A stretch of DNA of 64,000 bases from BTUB01 sp963836585 (GCA_963836585.1 CAWIJV010000003.1:62001-126000); one strand, 5' to 3'; counted from the stretch's first letter, positions 17,420 through 26,426 are shown. Program-made: numbers and translations. The notes: generated by a model from the sequence alone, not told the origin.

Positions 17420-19155
17420 TACCGTTTATGCCGTCTATCTTTGCGTTGGAAATTATCGCGACCACCATGCTGACGGCGGCCACCATCTCTACGGCCCGGG
17501 CGGCCTGAATGTGCCCAATCATCTTCAGAAAGAGGTGCCAATATAATACGCGCCTTGTGACCGGCAATAGTTTTGCCTTTTAATTTACCCAATACCGTTT
17601 GAGCGATTTCTCCGGGCAACTTGATAAAGGTTCTGCGATTGATAACCTTCAGTTTTTCCACATCAGCGCGCGTGATGCCCGCTTCTTGAGAAATGAACTG
17701 CTCGATATCTTCTTCGCTAATGCCGTCATCAGTTCCTAGATTGATCATGATTTCTTGCAGATCAGAACCTTCTGATTCATGCTGCGCATCAGAGCGGTGT
17801 GCAACATCAGCCATATTAGTAAAATGGAAATCTTCTTTCTTGTTGGTTGGGAAGAATTTTTCGGCTACGTAGGCAAGCACGATGCTTAACAGCTTTTCTT
17901 TGCTATAGCCCCCAATAGTATCCTTAAGTTCCGGAGCAATATGGGAAGTTTGAGTTTGTGTGAGTGATTCCAGATGTTCATATGCTCGCTGGAGATATAC
18001 TTTTTGAATATCTTGGCTGCTGGGCACATTGATCGGGTTGATCATGAGTTTAAATTTACGTTCCAACATGTGAATATAGCGCATCTCATTTTTGCTGCCG
18101 ATAAAGCTGATAGCTATTCCTTCTTTGCCTGCACGTCCGGTTCGCCCGATACGATGCACATATCCTTCATGATCATTAGGCAATGAATAGTTGATCACGT
18201 GGGTGAGATCAGAAACGTCAATCCCGCGCGCGGCCACATCGGTAGCCACCAAGATGGTAAATTCTTTATTTTTAAATTTTTTAATAACGGCGTTGCGCAA
18301 TCCTTGGCTCATATCGCCATGCAATGCATTGGCAGGATAGCCGGCAGATCCCAATTGATCTGCAAGATCAGCAGTGAGCATTTTGGTTTGGCAGAAAATG
18401 AAGCCGTAAAAATTTGGATTACTGTCAATAAAGCGGCAGAGTGCGGTGAAGCGATTTCTCATAGGAACCAGAGAAAAATATTGCTTGGTGCTGGTGGTGC
18501 CTACTTGCTGTTTGCTCGCGCTTACCGTAACCGTATTTTTCATATGCTGGCGCATAATGGCGTTGATGCCCGATTTTACCGTTGCTGAAAAGAGCCAAAT
18601 TTGCCGATTTTCAGGAGTTGCCGCTAAAATTTCATCCATCTCTTCTTTAAAGCCCATATCAAGCATGATATCTGCTTCATCAAGCACCAAGGTGCGTACA
18701 TTGTTTAGGTTGAGCGTTTTGCGATTAATATGATCGTTGATACGGCCTGGGGTGCCCACAACTACCTGGAGCCCTTTCTTGAGCGCAGACATCTGATCAC
18801 GCATAGAGGCGCCGCCATAAATGGCTTCCACACTGATGCCCAGTGGTTGTGCGATCGGGCGTAAACTTTGGGTAATTTGGACCACAAGCTCTCGGGTTGG
18901 GGCAACTATGAGCGCCTGAGTTTTTTGGTCAGCGGCGGTGATGCCTTGAATGAGGGGGATGCCAAAGGCAAGGGTTTTACCCGTACCGGTTTGGGCCTGG
19001 CCCCAAAAATCGACTCCTTCAGGAGCCAATAAAAGAGGGATCGATTTGCCCTGAATGTCGGTCGGGGTAACGATACCCAGCCCATCAAGAGCAGAAATAA
19101 TTTGAGGATGTAAAGGGAGTTCCTTAAAGGAAGTAATCATAGGGAAAAGACTCAC
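17416..19155 (-). CDS. deaD: DEAD-box ATP-dependent RNA helicase (CsdA/DeaD type)
   Basis: Unwinds RNA duplexes in ribosome assembly, mRNA turnover and cold adaptation. The 579-residue protein has the Q-motif region (10-36), Walker A AQTGTGKT (54-61), PTREL, GTPGR, DEAD in VLDEADIMLD, SAT in LFSATV, and the C-terminal HRIGRTGRAG motif VI. After the helicase core comes a DbpA-type RNA-binding domain (about 480-550) and a basic Arg/Gly-rich tail (SGRPGRRDGGRRQHGGRD) that suits nonspecific RNA binding. Monocistronic, convergent with the gene at 16982. Its 5' leader is long and can fold strongly. Confidence 0.95.
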   Translation of the reverse strand: MSLFPMITSFKELPLHPQIISALDGLGIVTPTDIQGKSIPLLLAPEGVDFWGQAQTGTGKTLAFGIPLIQGITAADQKTQALIVAPTRELVVQITQSLRPIAQPLGISVEAIYGGASMRDQMSALKKGLQVVVGTPGRINDHINRKTLNLNNVRTLVLDEADIMLDMGFKEEMDEILAATPENRQIWLFSATVKSGINAIMRQHMKNTVTVSASKQQVGTTSTKQYFSLVPMRNRFTALCRFIDSNPNFYGFIFCQTKMLTADLADQLGSAGYPANALHGDMSQGLRNAVIKKFKNKEFTILVATDVAARGIDVSDLTHVINYSLPNDHEGYVHRIGRTGRAGKEGIAISFIGSKNEMRYIHMLERKFKLMINPINVPSSQDIQKVYLQRAYEHLESLTQTQTSHIAPELKDTIGGYSKEKLLSIVLAYVAEKFFPTNKKEDFHFTNMADVAHRSDAQHESEGSDLQEIMINLGTDDGISEEDIEQFISQEAGITRADVEKLKVINRRTFIKLPGEIAQTVLGKLKGKTIAGHKARIILAPLSEDDWAHSGRPGRRDGGRRQHGGRDNFQRKDRRHKRY

Positions 19156-19172
19156 TAATTAGGGGGTTAATT

Positions 19173-19249
19173 GGCCATCGGCCTGCTTCTGATAGCGGAT
19201 ACAACTTGAGGATACCGTGCCACACTCGGCGCTAGGGCATCGCTATCAG
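19173..19249 (-). promoter_or_regulatory. Structured 5' leader of the DEAD-box helicase gene
   Basis: Upstream of deaD the leader contains a perfect 9-bp stem (CTGATAGCG 19189-19197 with CGCTATCAG 19241-19249) and a GGCC/GGCC hairpin (19173-19183) just before the start region. Cold-shock helicase mRNAs often have long regulated leaders; a regulatory RNA structure is plausible but not recognised as a known family. Confidence 0.4.
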
Positions 19250-19310
19250 TGCCCTAATAAGTATTATTCTAATGGTAATGCAGATAGCAATTTTGTCAAA
19301 TCAGAGTTTT

Positions 19311-19331
19311 TCCCGTAAAAATCGGGCTTTT
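19311..19331 (+). terminator. Terminator-like hairpin
   Basis: CCCG-TAAAAAT-CGGG followed by CTTTTTTAT on the plus strand. No plus-strand gene ends nearby; on the minus strand it directly follows the stop of the gene at 19332-19775 but without a U-run there. It could stop antisense transcription or act weakly in both directions. Confidence 0.35.
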
Positions 19332-19775
19332 TTATCTGATTTTGACAATCTGAACGGTGCCATCCCAATTGATGATAATGCGAGCCTCTTGAGCTTTAAA
19401 GGCTGATATAGGACCAGACATGCCTCGAGCAAATGATAAGAGTGCGAGGGTTCCTGTATAAGGCTCTGCAAGCTCATTTATGCTAAGGCTATGCACCCCA
19501 AGCGGAGTAGCAATGGTGAGTTCATTGCCCGGCAACAATAGAAATCCATCATCAGAGAAATTAACCTCTAAATCATCTGCTGGAATTGCTGGAGGAATCA
19601 GACCGAGAGTGGAAGTTTTGCTGGCTTTTGCATGAACGCCATAGATACAGGTTGTTATGGCACAGCTTCTTCTCATCTGATTAGTAATGCTTTTGATAAG
19701 CGGTGCGCGATTTGGCTCTTGCATTGCCATCAAAGGGCTTGCGGTGATTAAAAATAAAAGAAGTGCATTTTTCAT
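19332..19775 (-). CDS. Exported protein, unknown
   Basis: A 147-residue protein with a signal peptide (MKNALLLFLITASPLMAMQ). The mature protein contains two Cys close together (RRSCAITTCIYG) and beta-rich segments such as GFLLLPGNELTIATPLG; no domain recognised. GAGGATC precedes the start. A short toxin-antitoxin-like pair lies upstream on the same strand. Confidence 0.68.
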   Translation of the reverse strand: MKNALLLFLITASPLMAMQEPNRAPLIKSITNQMRRSCAITTCIYGVHAKASKTSTLGLIPPAIPADDLEVNFSDDGFLLLPGNELTIATPLGVHSLSINELAEPYTGTLALLSFARGMSGPISAFKAQEARIIINWDGTVQIVKIR

Positions 19776-19796
19776 GCGTGATCCTCAAAAAAATGA

Positions 19797-19928
19797 TTAT
19801 TTTATAGCTATTGTATTTGCTTTGAAAAATTTTGCTATTTCTTCTTTGGTGATTTGCGATGTGGCAACTTCAAGCGCCAGCTCATAAAGTTTGGCTTCCT
19901 TGACGGAGATAAAAAGATATCGCTTCAT
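19797..19928 (-). CDS. Short frame coupled to AbrB-type antitoxin
   Basis: A 43-codon frame (starts MKRYLFISVKEAKLYELAL, ends KANTIAIK) whose ATG overlaps the stop of the upstream antitoxin-like gene in an ATGA arrangement, the usual sign of translational coupling. It stands where a toxin gene would be. The sequence is too short for Doc/Fic or PemK toxins and no toxin motif is visible. It may be a truncated toxin, a small partner, or chance. The coupling is the main support. Confidence 0.5.
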   Translation of the reverse strand: MKRYLFISVKEAKLYELALEVATSQITKEEIAKFFKANTIAIK

Positions 19929-20170
19929 GTTTTGGCAAGCTTTTTAAACACCGCATCGTGTTTTTTCATGATACGCTTTGCAATAGTAATTATTTTTTCT
20001 GAAGTATCTTTTTGTGAAACGCTGCTTTTTCTAGTGGGACTCACCAAAAGCCCTTCATCAGTGATAGATAAATTCACCACCGATGCCGCATCCATTTTGA
20101 GTTTTTTGAGAATTGATTTATCAATAACAAGCGTTATGCTTTTACCATGCTTGGTTAATTTCTTCTTCAT
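19925..20170 (-). CDS. AbrB/MazE-type antitoxin-like DNA-binding protein
   Basis: An 81-residue protein with the swapped-hairpin AbrB pattern: KKKLTKHGKSITLVIDKSIL, then KKLKMDAASVVNLSITDEGLLVSP, followed by a basic helical tail that would bind a toxin. Such proteins repress their own operon and neutralise a toxin. It lies 11 bp downstream of gatB on the same strand with a good AGGAGAAAAAAG ribosome site, and it overlaps the next short frame by ATGA. Function as an antitoxin is inferred from the fold and the arrangement. Confidence 0.75.
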   Translation of the reverse strand: MKKKLTKHGKSITLVIDKSILKKLKMDAASVVNLSITDEGLLVSPTRKSSVSQKDTSEKIITIAKRIMKKHDAVFKKLAKT

Positions 20171-20181
20171 CTTTTTTCTCC

Positions 20182-21644
20182 TTAAACTAAATGCTTCTTA
20201 AGCAACTCTTGAATCAATTTCGGATCCCCTTTGCCTTTGGTTTTTTGCATCATCTGCCCCACAAAGAAGCCAAACATCTTTTCCTTGCCTGCTTTATATT
20301 CTGCCACTTGGCTCGGGTTTGCAGCGAGCAATTCTTTAACCATTGCTTCAAGTTCTTCTGATGATCCCATTTGCTCCAAGCCTTTCTCTTTAACGATTGC
20401 TTCAGGATCGTAGCCGGTAAGAGCAACCTCTTGAAACACTTCTTGTGCAGCGCGATTATTGATCACGCCTTTTTCAAGTAGGGTGACCAACTTTGCCAAT
20501 TTTGCAGGAGTCACTTTAAAATCGGCCAAAGCAATCTTGTGTTCTTTGAGGTAGCCCATCACATCTCTGAGGATCCAGTTGACCACCTGTTTATTTTGAT
20601 TAATTTGATGTGCCTGTTCGTAATAATTTGCCAGATCGATATCATCGCACAATATTTCCGCTTCGTAAGCGCTTAGGCCATTTTTGGTGGTGTATCGCTC
20701 AAAACGTTCAAAAGGAAGTTCGGGCATTATTTTTTTGGTTGCATCGATAGCAGTCGATGAAATTTCTAATAATCGGCAGATCCGGATCCTGGAAGTAGCG
20801 GTAGTCTGCCGCCTCTTCTTTGGAGCGCATCATAATTGTTTTCTTATTTTTCGTATCCCAGAGGCGCGTTTCTTGGCGCACTTTTTGGCCGCTGTTGAGC
20901 AGCTCAATTTGCCGCTCGATCTCATACTCAATTGCATCGCCGATAAATTTGAATGAGTTGATGTTTTTCAAGTTCGCAGCGAGTTCCTAATTTTGTATCG
21001 GTCTTCTTTTTTACCGAAACATTGGTGTCGGCCCTAAATGCGCCTTCTTCCATATTGCCTGAGCAGATGCCCAAATATTGCACGATGGATCGCAGCGCTT
21101 TTAAATAGGCTTTTGCTTCATAAGTGCTATTAATATCCGGCTGTGTGACCACTTCTAAAAGCGGCGTGCCGGTGCGATTAAAATCTACAAAGCTTGCATT
21201 AGCCGGTGCGCATGAGTATTTTTGCCCGCATCCTCTTCCATATGAATGCGGATGAAGCGAACATTTTTGACCTGCCGTCTTCTAGACGAATGGGAACATA
21301 CCCATTGCTGCAAATAGGATCTTCATTCTGGCTAATCTGATAATTTTTGGGCAGATCGGGATAAAAATAATGTTTGCGTGCAAAGGTGCATACCGGCTGC
21401 AATCGTTGAGTGGGTAGCAAGGCCTGCTTTGATGGCATATTCTATCACTTTTTTATTGAGGGCCGGCAATGAGCCCGGTTGTGCGGTGCAGATATTGCAA
21501 ATATTGGTGTTAGGCTCTTGCCCGGTCTGATTAGCGCAGGAGCAAAATATTTTGCTGTTGGTGTTGAGTTGTACGTGGACTTCGATCCCGATCGTGAGTT
21601 CATAATCGGGATAATGGTCAAGGACGGATGGCGTTTTTTGACAT
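20182..21644 (-). CDS. gatB: Aspartyl/glutamyl-tRNA amidotransferase subunit B, multiply frame-broken
   Basis: GatB with GatA and GatC converts misacylated Glu-tRNA(Gln) or Asp-tRNA(Asn) to the correct form. Family blocks appear in order but in alternating frames: IGIEVHVQLNT, FARKHYFYPDLPKNYQISQ, IRIHMEEDAGK, VDFNRTGTPLLEVV, FRADTNVSV, RYFQDPDLP, and the C-terminal GatB_Yqey domain (MPELPFERFERY to KKHLV), which is intact from 20727. At least five single-base breaks fall near 21400, 21265, 21210, 20975 and 20755, and one may separate the ATG at 21644 from the core. There are no in-frame nonsense substitutions, so assembly error is more likely than decay. It follows rng. Confidence 0.9.
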
Positions 21645-23177
21645 ACGATTATTTTTCGAATTTGTAATTGGTTTATGCTTAAATTTTTATCGCTGAGTAA
21701 AGTGATTTTGCACTTATACAATTTTTCTAGAGATAAAATGGCATTGTATTCAACGCTGGTCAAGTGGTGTAAAGATATCCGGATGCACATGCACCGTGAT
21801 TTGCGTCCCCTGTTTTGCGTGTTTTTAATTTTTCTTGCAGTTGGCGCAAAATCAGATGGCATTCAGTTTCAGTCGATTTTACCGCGCCCAAGCCTTTGCA
21901 GCCGGTACATTTACTCATCAAGTTGTTGCAGCAAGCGTGATGCCTGAACGTTTACGCGTCATTTGCACCAAGCCAAATTCAGAAATCTTGAGAACTACTG
22001 ATTGGAATTTATCTTTCTCTTTTAGCATTTTCTCAAAATGTCTAAACAGTTTTTGCTTGTTGGCGCCCGAGCTCATATCGATAAAATCGATTACGATCAG
22101 TCCGCCAATATTGCGTAGCCGTAATTGGCGCACAACTTCTCCTGCTGCTTCAAGATTTGTGGCAAGAATTGTTTCTTCTAAATTCTTTTTGCCGGTAAAT
22201 CTTCCGGTGTTTACATCAACCACCGTCATCGCCTCAGTGCTTTCAACAATCAAAGAGCCCCCCGATTTTAAGCGGAACTTTTTTCTCAAGTGCCGCTTCG
22301 ATCTGTTTTTCAATTTCATAGATATTCAAAGAGCGGAGCAGGGCCTTCATACAGCTTGATGCGTTGGCTGTATTCGGGGGCGATCGATTTTACAAACTTG
22401 TAAATCTTATTCAAGCCCCTCCTTATTATCAGTGATCACTTCGGTCCACATCATCATCCAGATGATCGCGGACAATTTGGAGAGGAAGTTCAATATCTTG
22501 GAACACTTTTTCTTTGGGTTTTGCTGCTTTAAAAGCATCTTGAATATGGTTCCAAGTCTCCAGCAAAAAACTGATATCTTTTACAATTTCATGATCCTGG
22601 CGGCCTTCGCTCGTGGTGCGAATAATGGCCCCCATGCCATCAGGAAGCGCCGATTTTACTACCGATTTAAGGCGGCTAGCGCTCATCCCGTTCCTCAATT
22701 TTTTTGGAAACGCCGATGCGGGGAATATTGGGCATTAAGTACAATAAATCTGCCCGGAAGGGTAAAACAGGTAGAAAGCTTGGCCCCTTTTTCATACACC
22801 GGCTCTTTGCTCACCTGGACCAGAATCTGGTCACCTTCTTTGAAGATCTTGCTAATATCGATATGCTCTCGGCGGATGCGGGGGGCGGGTGCCTCATCAT
22901 CATCCAGCTGGGAGTGCCGGCTGATCTTCTGGATAGCCAAATCACGGTCAATTTCAGAAATGTGCAGAAATCCGGCCTTTTCTTGGCCAATATCCACAAA
23001 TGCTGTTTGGATGCCCGGGAGCACTTTGGTTACCACACCCTTAAAAAACGCCCGTTCTAGGGGGTTTTCGGTGTGGCCGGTAAAGTAAACGTTTTGCAAG
23101 AGCCCATCACTGGTTATAGCAATGCGGGTTTGCCAAGGATTCTCATTTATTAAAATTTTTTTCATGCGGTCTGCCAT
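21645..23177 (-). CDS. rng: Ribonuclease G/E family protein, multiply frame-broken
   Basis: Endoribonuclease of the RNase E/G family that processes rRNA and starts mRNA decay. The N-terminal part (from 23177; a second ATG at 23165 is possible) holds the S1 domain: VYFTGHTENPLERAFFKG, GIQTAFVDIGQEKAGFLHISE. The catalytic part follows in other frames: LPDGMGAIIRT, GGSLIVESTEAMTVVDVNTG, EAAGEVVRQLRLRNIGGLI, VIDFIDM. The Zn-link CTGCKGLGAVKS is near 21880. The C-terminal EYNAILSLEKLYK block ends near 21680. Breaks fall near 22735, 22685, 22440, 22320 and 21930, and the true end next to gatB is unresolved. The conserved Asp pair (VVDVNTG and IDFIDM) is present. Confidence 0.88.
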
Positions 23178-23307
23178 TTTTTGAGTATAATTTTCTCTTT
23201 AACTATAGCGTATTTTGCTCATAATGAGTAGAAAATTGGCTAAATTTGTGTTAAAGTCCTATCCCGTTAAGTAAATTTATCTATCCTTTATCAACTAGGG
23301 AGTATTC

Positions 23308-23928
23308 ATGAATAAACAATTTCTACTCTTACTGGCAGCCATTGCACTCATACCCGGCTGCGGCTTTTTTAGATCAAAAAAGGCGGAAAAACGCCCTATA
23401 AATCAGCGCGAGGTGATGACCGATGTGGATATCCCGGTGGCCAAAGATGGCATCAAGGATTTCTTTGATCAAGATATCGATACAATGGCACTCGTTGATG
23501 GTGACGGGGATCAGTATGCCTGGATTGAGGGGTCAAGAACGCCGATGGCTTTAAAAAGGTCTATTTCGATTTTGACAAATACGCATAAAATCCAGTGAAA
23601 AAGAGGCCATCGCCCAAGATGTTGAACGTATGAAAGACATTGCTTGATAAAGAGGAAAAATCCGGCCAACCGGTGACCTTTGTGATCAATGGCAATGCGG
23701 ATCATGCGGCCGGTTCATGCTTCATATAATCGCATTTTGTCTGAAAAACGGGCAAAAGCGCTTAAGGATCAGGCAGTTGCGGCCGGAGTTCCTGCCAGCA
23801 AAATTAAGATCGTCGGTCGCGGTTTTGACGCGCCGGAGATTGTGAATGGCAAACCGGTGACCGGTGATAAGGATCAGCAATGGCTGAATCGCCGCGATGA
23901 AATTCAAGTTGTTGCCGTTGCAGCATAA
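23308..23928 (+). CDS. pal: Peptidoglycan-associated OmpA-type lipoprotein (Pal), frame-broken
   Basis: An outer-membrane lipoprotein that tethers the envelope to peptidoglycan. Lipobox LIPGC near residue 17 follows a hydrophobic signal. The OmpA domain is recognisable across several frames: KKVYFDFDKYA, EAIAQDVERMKDI, QPVTFVINGNADHAAGS, SYNRILSEKRAKALKDQAV, KIVGRGFDAPE and WLNRRDEIQVV. Frame breaks occur near 23540, 23590, 23645 and 23705; the last 80 codons are clean. This continues the break-rich zone covering rng and gatB. TAGGGAG precedes the ATG, and a strong terminator follows. Confidence 0.88.
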
Positions 23929-23943
23929 AGCATAAATTAATGG

Positions 23944-23970
23944 GCCCGGCTGAACGCCGGGCTTTTTTTT
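23944..23970 (+). terminator. Rho-independent terminator after pal
   Basis: A perfect 7-bp stem GCCCGGC/GCCGGGC (23944-23950 and 23956-23962) with loop TGAAC, followed by eight T. It ends 15 bp after the pal stop codon. Confidence 0.92.
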
Positions 23971-23983
23971 GAAGGAGTTTCAA

Positions 23984-24337
23984 GTGAAGATTGTAGTAAT
24001 AAGCTTCGCTCTTCTTGCTGCAGCACCCCTGCCGGCAATGGAAAGAGATTTCCTGCCGCCGCAAGTGGTGGCAGTTTTTTTGATAAAAGATACTCCTGTG
24101 CACAAACAGTGCGTGGGCATTTTAAGCAATGATGGCAGAGTAGCCGTGGATGTTTTTGAGAGTCAACGTGAAACTCGTAATCGTGCCCGCTTTACTTCCC
24201 ACTTTAGTGGAGGCATTGAAAAGAAAACGAGCAAACGGATTACAAGGCTCACTCCGGTCCAGGCCAAGCAATGGTATACTCGGTTTGTTGCAGCATTTCC
24301 CTCTATGTTTGTGCATAGATCAGTTTTGGAAAGTTAA
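23984..24337 (+). CDS. Small exported protein, unknown
   Basis: A 117-residue protein. GAAGGAG at 23971-23977 fits a GTG start at 23984, giving the signal peptide KIVVISFALLAAAPLPAM followed by ERDFLPP. An upstream in-frame ATG at 23969 would overlap the terminator T-run and is rejected. The mature part is basic with Arg/Thr-rich segments and no recognised domain. It abuts the next gene directly (stop TAA then ATG), so they form an operon. Confidence 0.68.
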   Translation: MKIVVISFALLAAAPLPAMERDFLPPQVVAVFLIKDTPVHKQCVGILSNDGRVAVDVFESQRETRNRARFTSHFSGGIEKKTSKRITRLTPVQAKQWYTRFVAAFPSMFVHRSVLES

Positions 24338-24643
24338 ATGAATAGAATAATTTTTTTATCACTCTGTTTAGGAACAGCTATGTTTGCTATGGACAATAAT
24401 AATCGCCAAACACCGGTACTATTACCGGGCATGACCGAAAAAGGTGCCAGAAATCCGATCAAAATAGAATACACCAACTATCGGGGTGAAAAAGGTGTGC
24501 GCACGATTGTGCCCATCAGCTTCTTTTTTGGCACCACCGAGTATCATCCGCAAGAGCAATGGCTTATAAAGCTTTGGGATGTGGATCGCCAAGCCGAACG
24601 GATTTATGCGCTGAAAGAGATCAGCAGATGGTGTGTTGAATAA
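24338..24643 (+). CDS. Small exported protein with WYL-like domain
   Basis: A 101-residue protein with a signal peptide (MNRIIFLSLCLGTAMFAM, then DNNNRQ). Residues 40-98 (IKIEYTNYRGEKGVRTIVP, then FFGTTEYHPQEQWLIKLWD) resemble a short stand-alone domain related to WYL/SH3-like folds that I recall from phage and bacterial cytoplasmic proteins. An export signal on this domain is unexpected. It directly follows the gene at 23984 with no gap. Confidence 0.7.
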   Translation: MNRIIFLSLCLGTAMFAMDNNNRQTPVLLPGMTEKGARNPIKIEYTNYRGEKGVRTIVPISFFFGTTEYHPQEQWLIKLWDVDRQAERIYALKEISRWCVE

Positions 24644-24648
24644 AAGAG

Positions 24649-24909
24649 TTATTCAACTTTTTGCAAGCTCTCGGATGGAATTGACTGCCGCGGTAGCATA
24701 CTAGCAACTACTGGCGTGCGCACTGCTTCAGGATTGCTGGCACGGAAAGGCATTTCCTCAAAATTAGGCGGCGGAAAGCACCATAAAAGAGCCGCGTTAA
24801 GCATGCAACAAAAAGAGCAGCTGCGCGATGGCGGCTGCGGCGTTTGCTGTTTAGTCATAGTATTGGTTAAAAAACTGGTAATCAAAATGATGAATAGTAG
24901 TTTTTTCAT
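24649..24909 (-). CDS. Small exported Cys/Pro-rich protein, unknown
   Basis: An 86-residue protein with a signal peptide (MKKLLFIILITSFLTNTM). The mature part is Pro-rich and has a Cys cluster (SRSCSFCCMLNAALLWCF). No domain recognised. GGGAAACTC precedes the ATG. It overlaps the end of the next upstream gene by 4 bp and is probably in one transcript with it. Confidence 0.62.
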   Translation of the reverse strand: MKKLLFIILITSFLTNTMTKQQTPQPPSRSCSFCCMLNAALLWCFPPPNFEEMPFRASNPEAVRTPVVASMLPRQSIPSESLQKVE

Positions 24910-25494
24910 GAGTTTCCCTTTCTGAATTTCTCCATATGTTCAAGACGCTTCAGCGCTTCTTCGCTTGCTCTTGGCAACTGCTTAAGCGCCACAAATTCTG
25001 CGGTATTCAATTGCTCAGGTGATGGCAGCGGAGGTTCTTGCTCATCAGTATGATAATCGCAAAAACATTCATCCAAAATGCCTTCTGCTTCCAGCGTAGC
25101 CAATATTCGCTGACATTCTGCGGCGCGATCTTGGTTGCTTTAATGATGGGGGTGTTCCCATGCCCACCACATTTCCCGGATTTGCTCCCAAAGGTTCCCG
25201 GCACTTAAAAATTTTAAGGAGTGGTGATTTAGCGGGAGGCAATGCAGCGCCCATGCGTGTGAGCATTTCGGGCGTTGGCAATCTATCCATTCCCGGAGAA
25301 GGTGGCATTGGCTCAACCTGCGAATGCATCTCTTCCAAAGTAGGATCGTGCAATCCTAATGCTTCAAGGATATTGATAATATTGTCGGGATTCACTATGG
25401 GTTTAGGAATGGGCGGTGATTTAGCAGGAGGTTGCTGGGCATCCATGCCATTGGGTATTCCCACAAAAAGAAAGGCAAAAAATAATATTTTCAT
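24906..25494 (-). CDS. Exported Pro-rich protein, frame broken once
   Basis: A signal peptide (MKILFFAFLFVGIPNGM, then DAQQ) leads into a Pro/Lys-rich region (PPAKSPPIPKPIVNPDNI) with a repeated PPAKSP. The first frame ends at 25069. A second frame continues plausibly with AAECQRILATLEAEGILDEC and ends at 24906 (HMEKFRKGNS). The 589-bp length, not a multiple of three, fits one indel near 25100-25145. No known domain. About 196 residues if joined. Confidence 0.6.
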
Positions 25495-25513
25495 AAGAAT
25501 CCTTTATATGTTT

Positions 25514-25635
25514 TACACATCCTGAGTAGCCACGATAGTGGCATATCCAGCCTTCGCCACGGCTTCGGGCGGACAGGTACATCTCGCGGAGCCTGTCCTG
25601 AGCAATGTCGAAGGGCGAGCTACTCACCATGTGTA
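25514..25635. repeat. Large palindromic element, permuted relative to the cloverleaf copies
   Basis: Outer arms TACACAT-CC-TGAGTAGC (25514-25530) and GCTACTCA-CC-ATGTGTA (25619-25635) pair fully except CC/CC. Inside are CCAC/GTGG (25531-25541) and GGACAGG/CCTGTCC (25571-25598) stems and a CCTTCG/CGAAGG stem. The outer arms are the same sequences that form an internal hairpin in the element at 4382-4463. Confidence 0.7.
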
Positions 25636-25637
25636 TA

Positions 25638-26426
25638 TTACGGGTAAGCCAATTTTAAAATCAACTGTAGTATATCATTAGGCATATTTTTAAAATCAGA
25701 TGTTGCATCTCGTTTAGCGCGTGCTTTACTCAAATAAGTAAATAAAAGTTCTCGGAGCTGTGCGCGCCGTGCCTTAAATTTTATTGCGGTATAAATACTC
25801 AAAAGTCCGCAACGCTCCTGCGAATGTCCGCAAAGTGCCGATTCACCGCGGCTATCTTTAAGAGTGGGATCTGCTTTGCATAGCATCAATAGATCGATCA
25901 ACGTTTTGCGAGCATTAAAAAATAATAGTTTTTTTCGGGGAGAAAATAAAATAGGGCATTTTTCATCACGGTATGTGGTGATTAAGTCAAAGAGAGGTGT
26001 TTTGCCTTGGCGATCCCTGGCATTGGTGTTAGCATTGGCAGCTAAGAGCCATTCGATTGCACTGCGCCGATTATTATTAGCGGCCGCGTTAAAAGAATCA
26101 AGGTTACTGCGGCATACCGCATGCAGTGGGGTCAAGCGGGGAGCTGTTTTTTGATACATTTCATGATTTGGGTTTGCATTATGCTCTAATAGGGTGGCAA
26201 GAGTGCGGGGCTGGCAGTGCCATGCGGCTTGAAACAGTGGACTGGTTAATGTGGGATCGTGCGAATCTGCCGGCATACCACAGTGCAAGAGTAATGTGGT
26301 CACCGCAATATGCTGATCACTTTGAGCAGCATGGCACAGCAGCTGGGCAGGGCTGGGAATTTCTTCACCGTTCATGGCGATTAAAGATGATGTAAAAAAA
26401 TTAGCGAGTAAAAAGATTTTTTTCAT
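25638..26426 (-). CDS. Exported ankyrin-repeat protein
   Basis: A 262-residue protein with a signal peptide (MKKIFLLANFFTSSLIAM, then NGEE). About five ankyrin-type units lie between 30 and 200 (LLLHCGMPADSHD, LLEHNANPNHE, WLLAANANTNARDRQGKTP, LMLCKADPTLKDSRGESAL). The C-terminus is basic and helical (FTYLSKARAKRDATSDFKN), ending with MPNDILQLILKLAYP, which looks F-box-like (Pro followed by Ile/Leu helices). If so, it would suggest interaction with host ubiquitin machinery; this is only a pattern resemblance. It begins 10 bp after the next ankyrin gene upstream. Confidence 0.85.
   Translation of the reverse strand: MKKIFLLANFFTSSLIAMNGEEIPSPAQLLCHAAQSDQHIAVTTLLLHCGMPADSHDPTLTSPLFQAAWHCQPRTLATLLEHNANPNHEMYQKTAPRLTPLHAVCRSNLDSFNAAANNNRRSAIEWLLAANANTNARDRQGKTPLFDLITTYRDEKCPILFSPRKKLLFFNARKTLIDLLMLCKADPTLKDSRGESALCGHSQERCGLLSIYTAIKFKARRAQLRELLFTYLSKARAKRDATSDFKNMPNDILQLILKLAYP

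Noticed and set aside
20182..23928. gatB, rng and pal as true pseudogenes
   Set aside because: Motifs stay intact across breaks, no nonsense substitutions are seen, and the genes are normally indispensable; sequence error is more likely.
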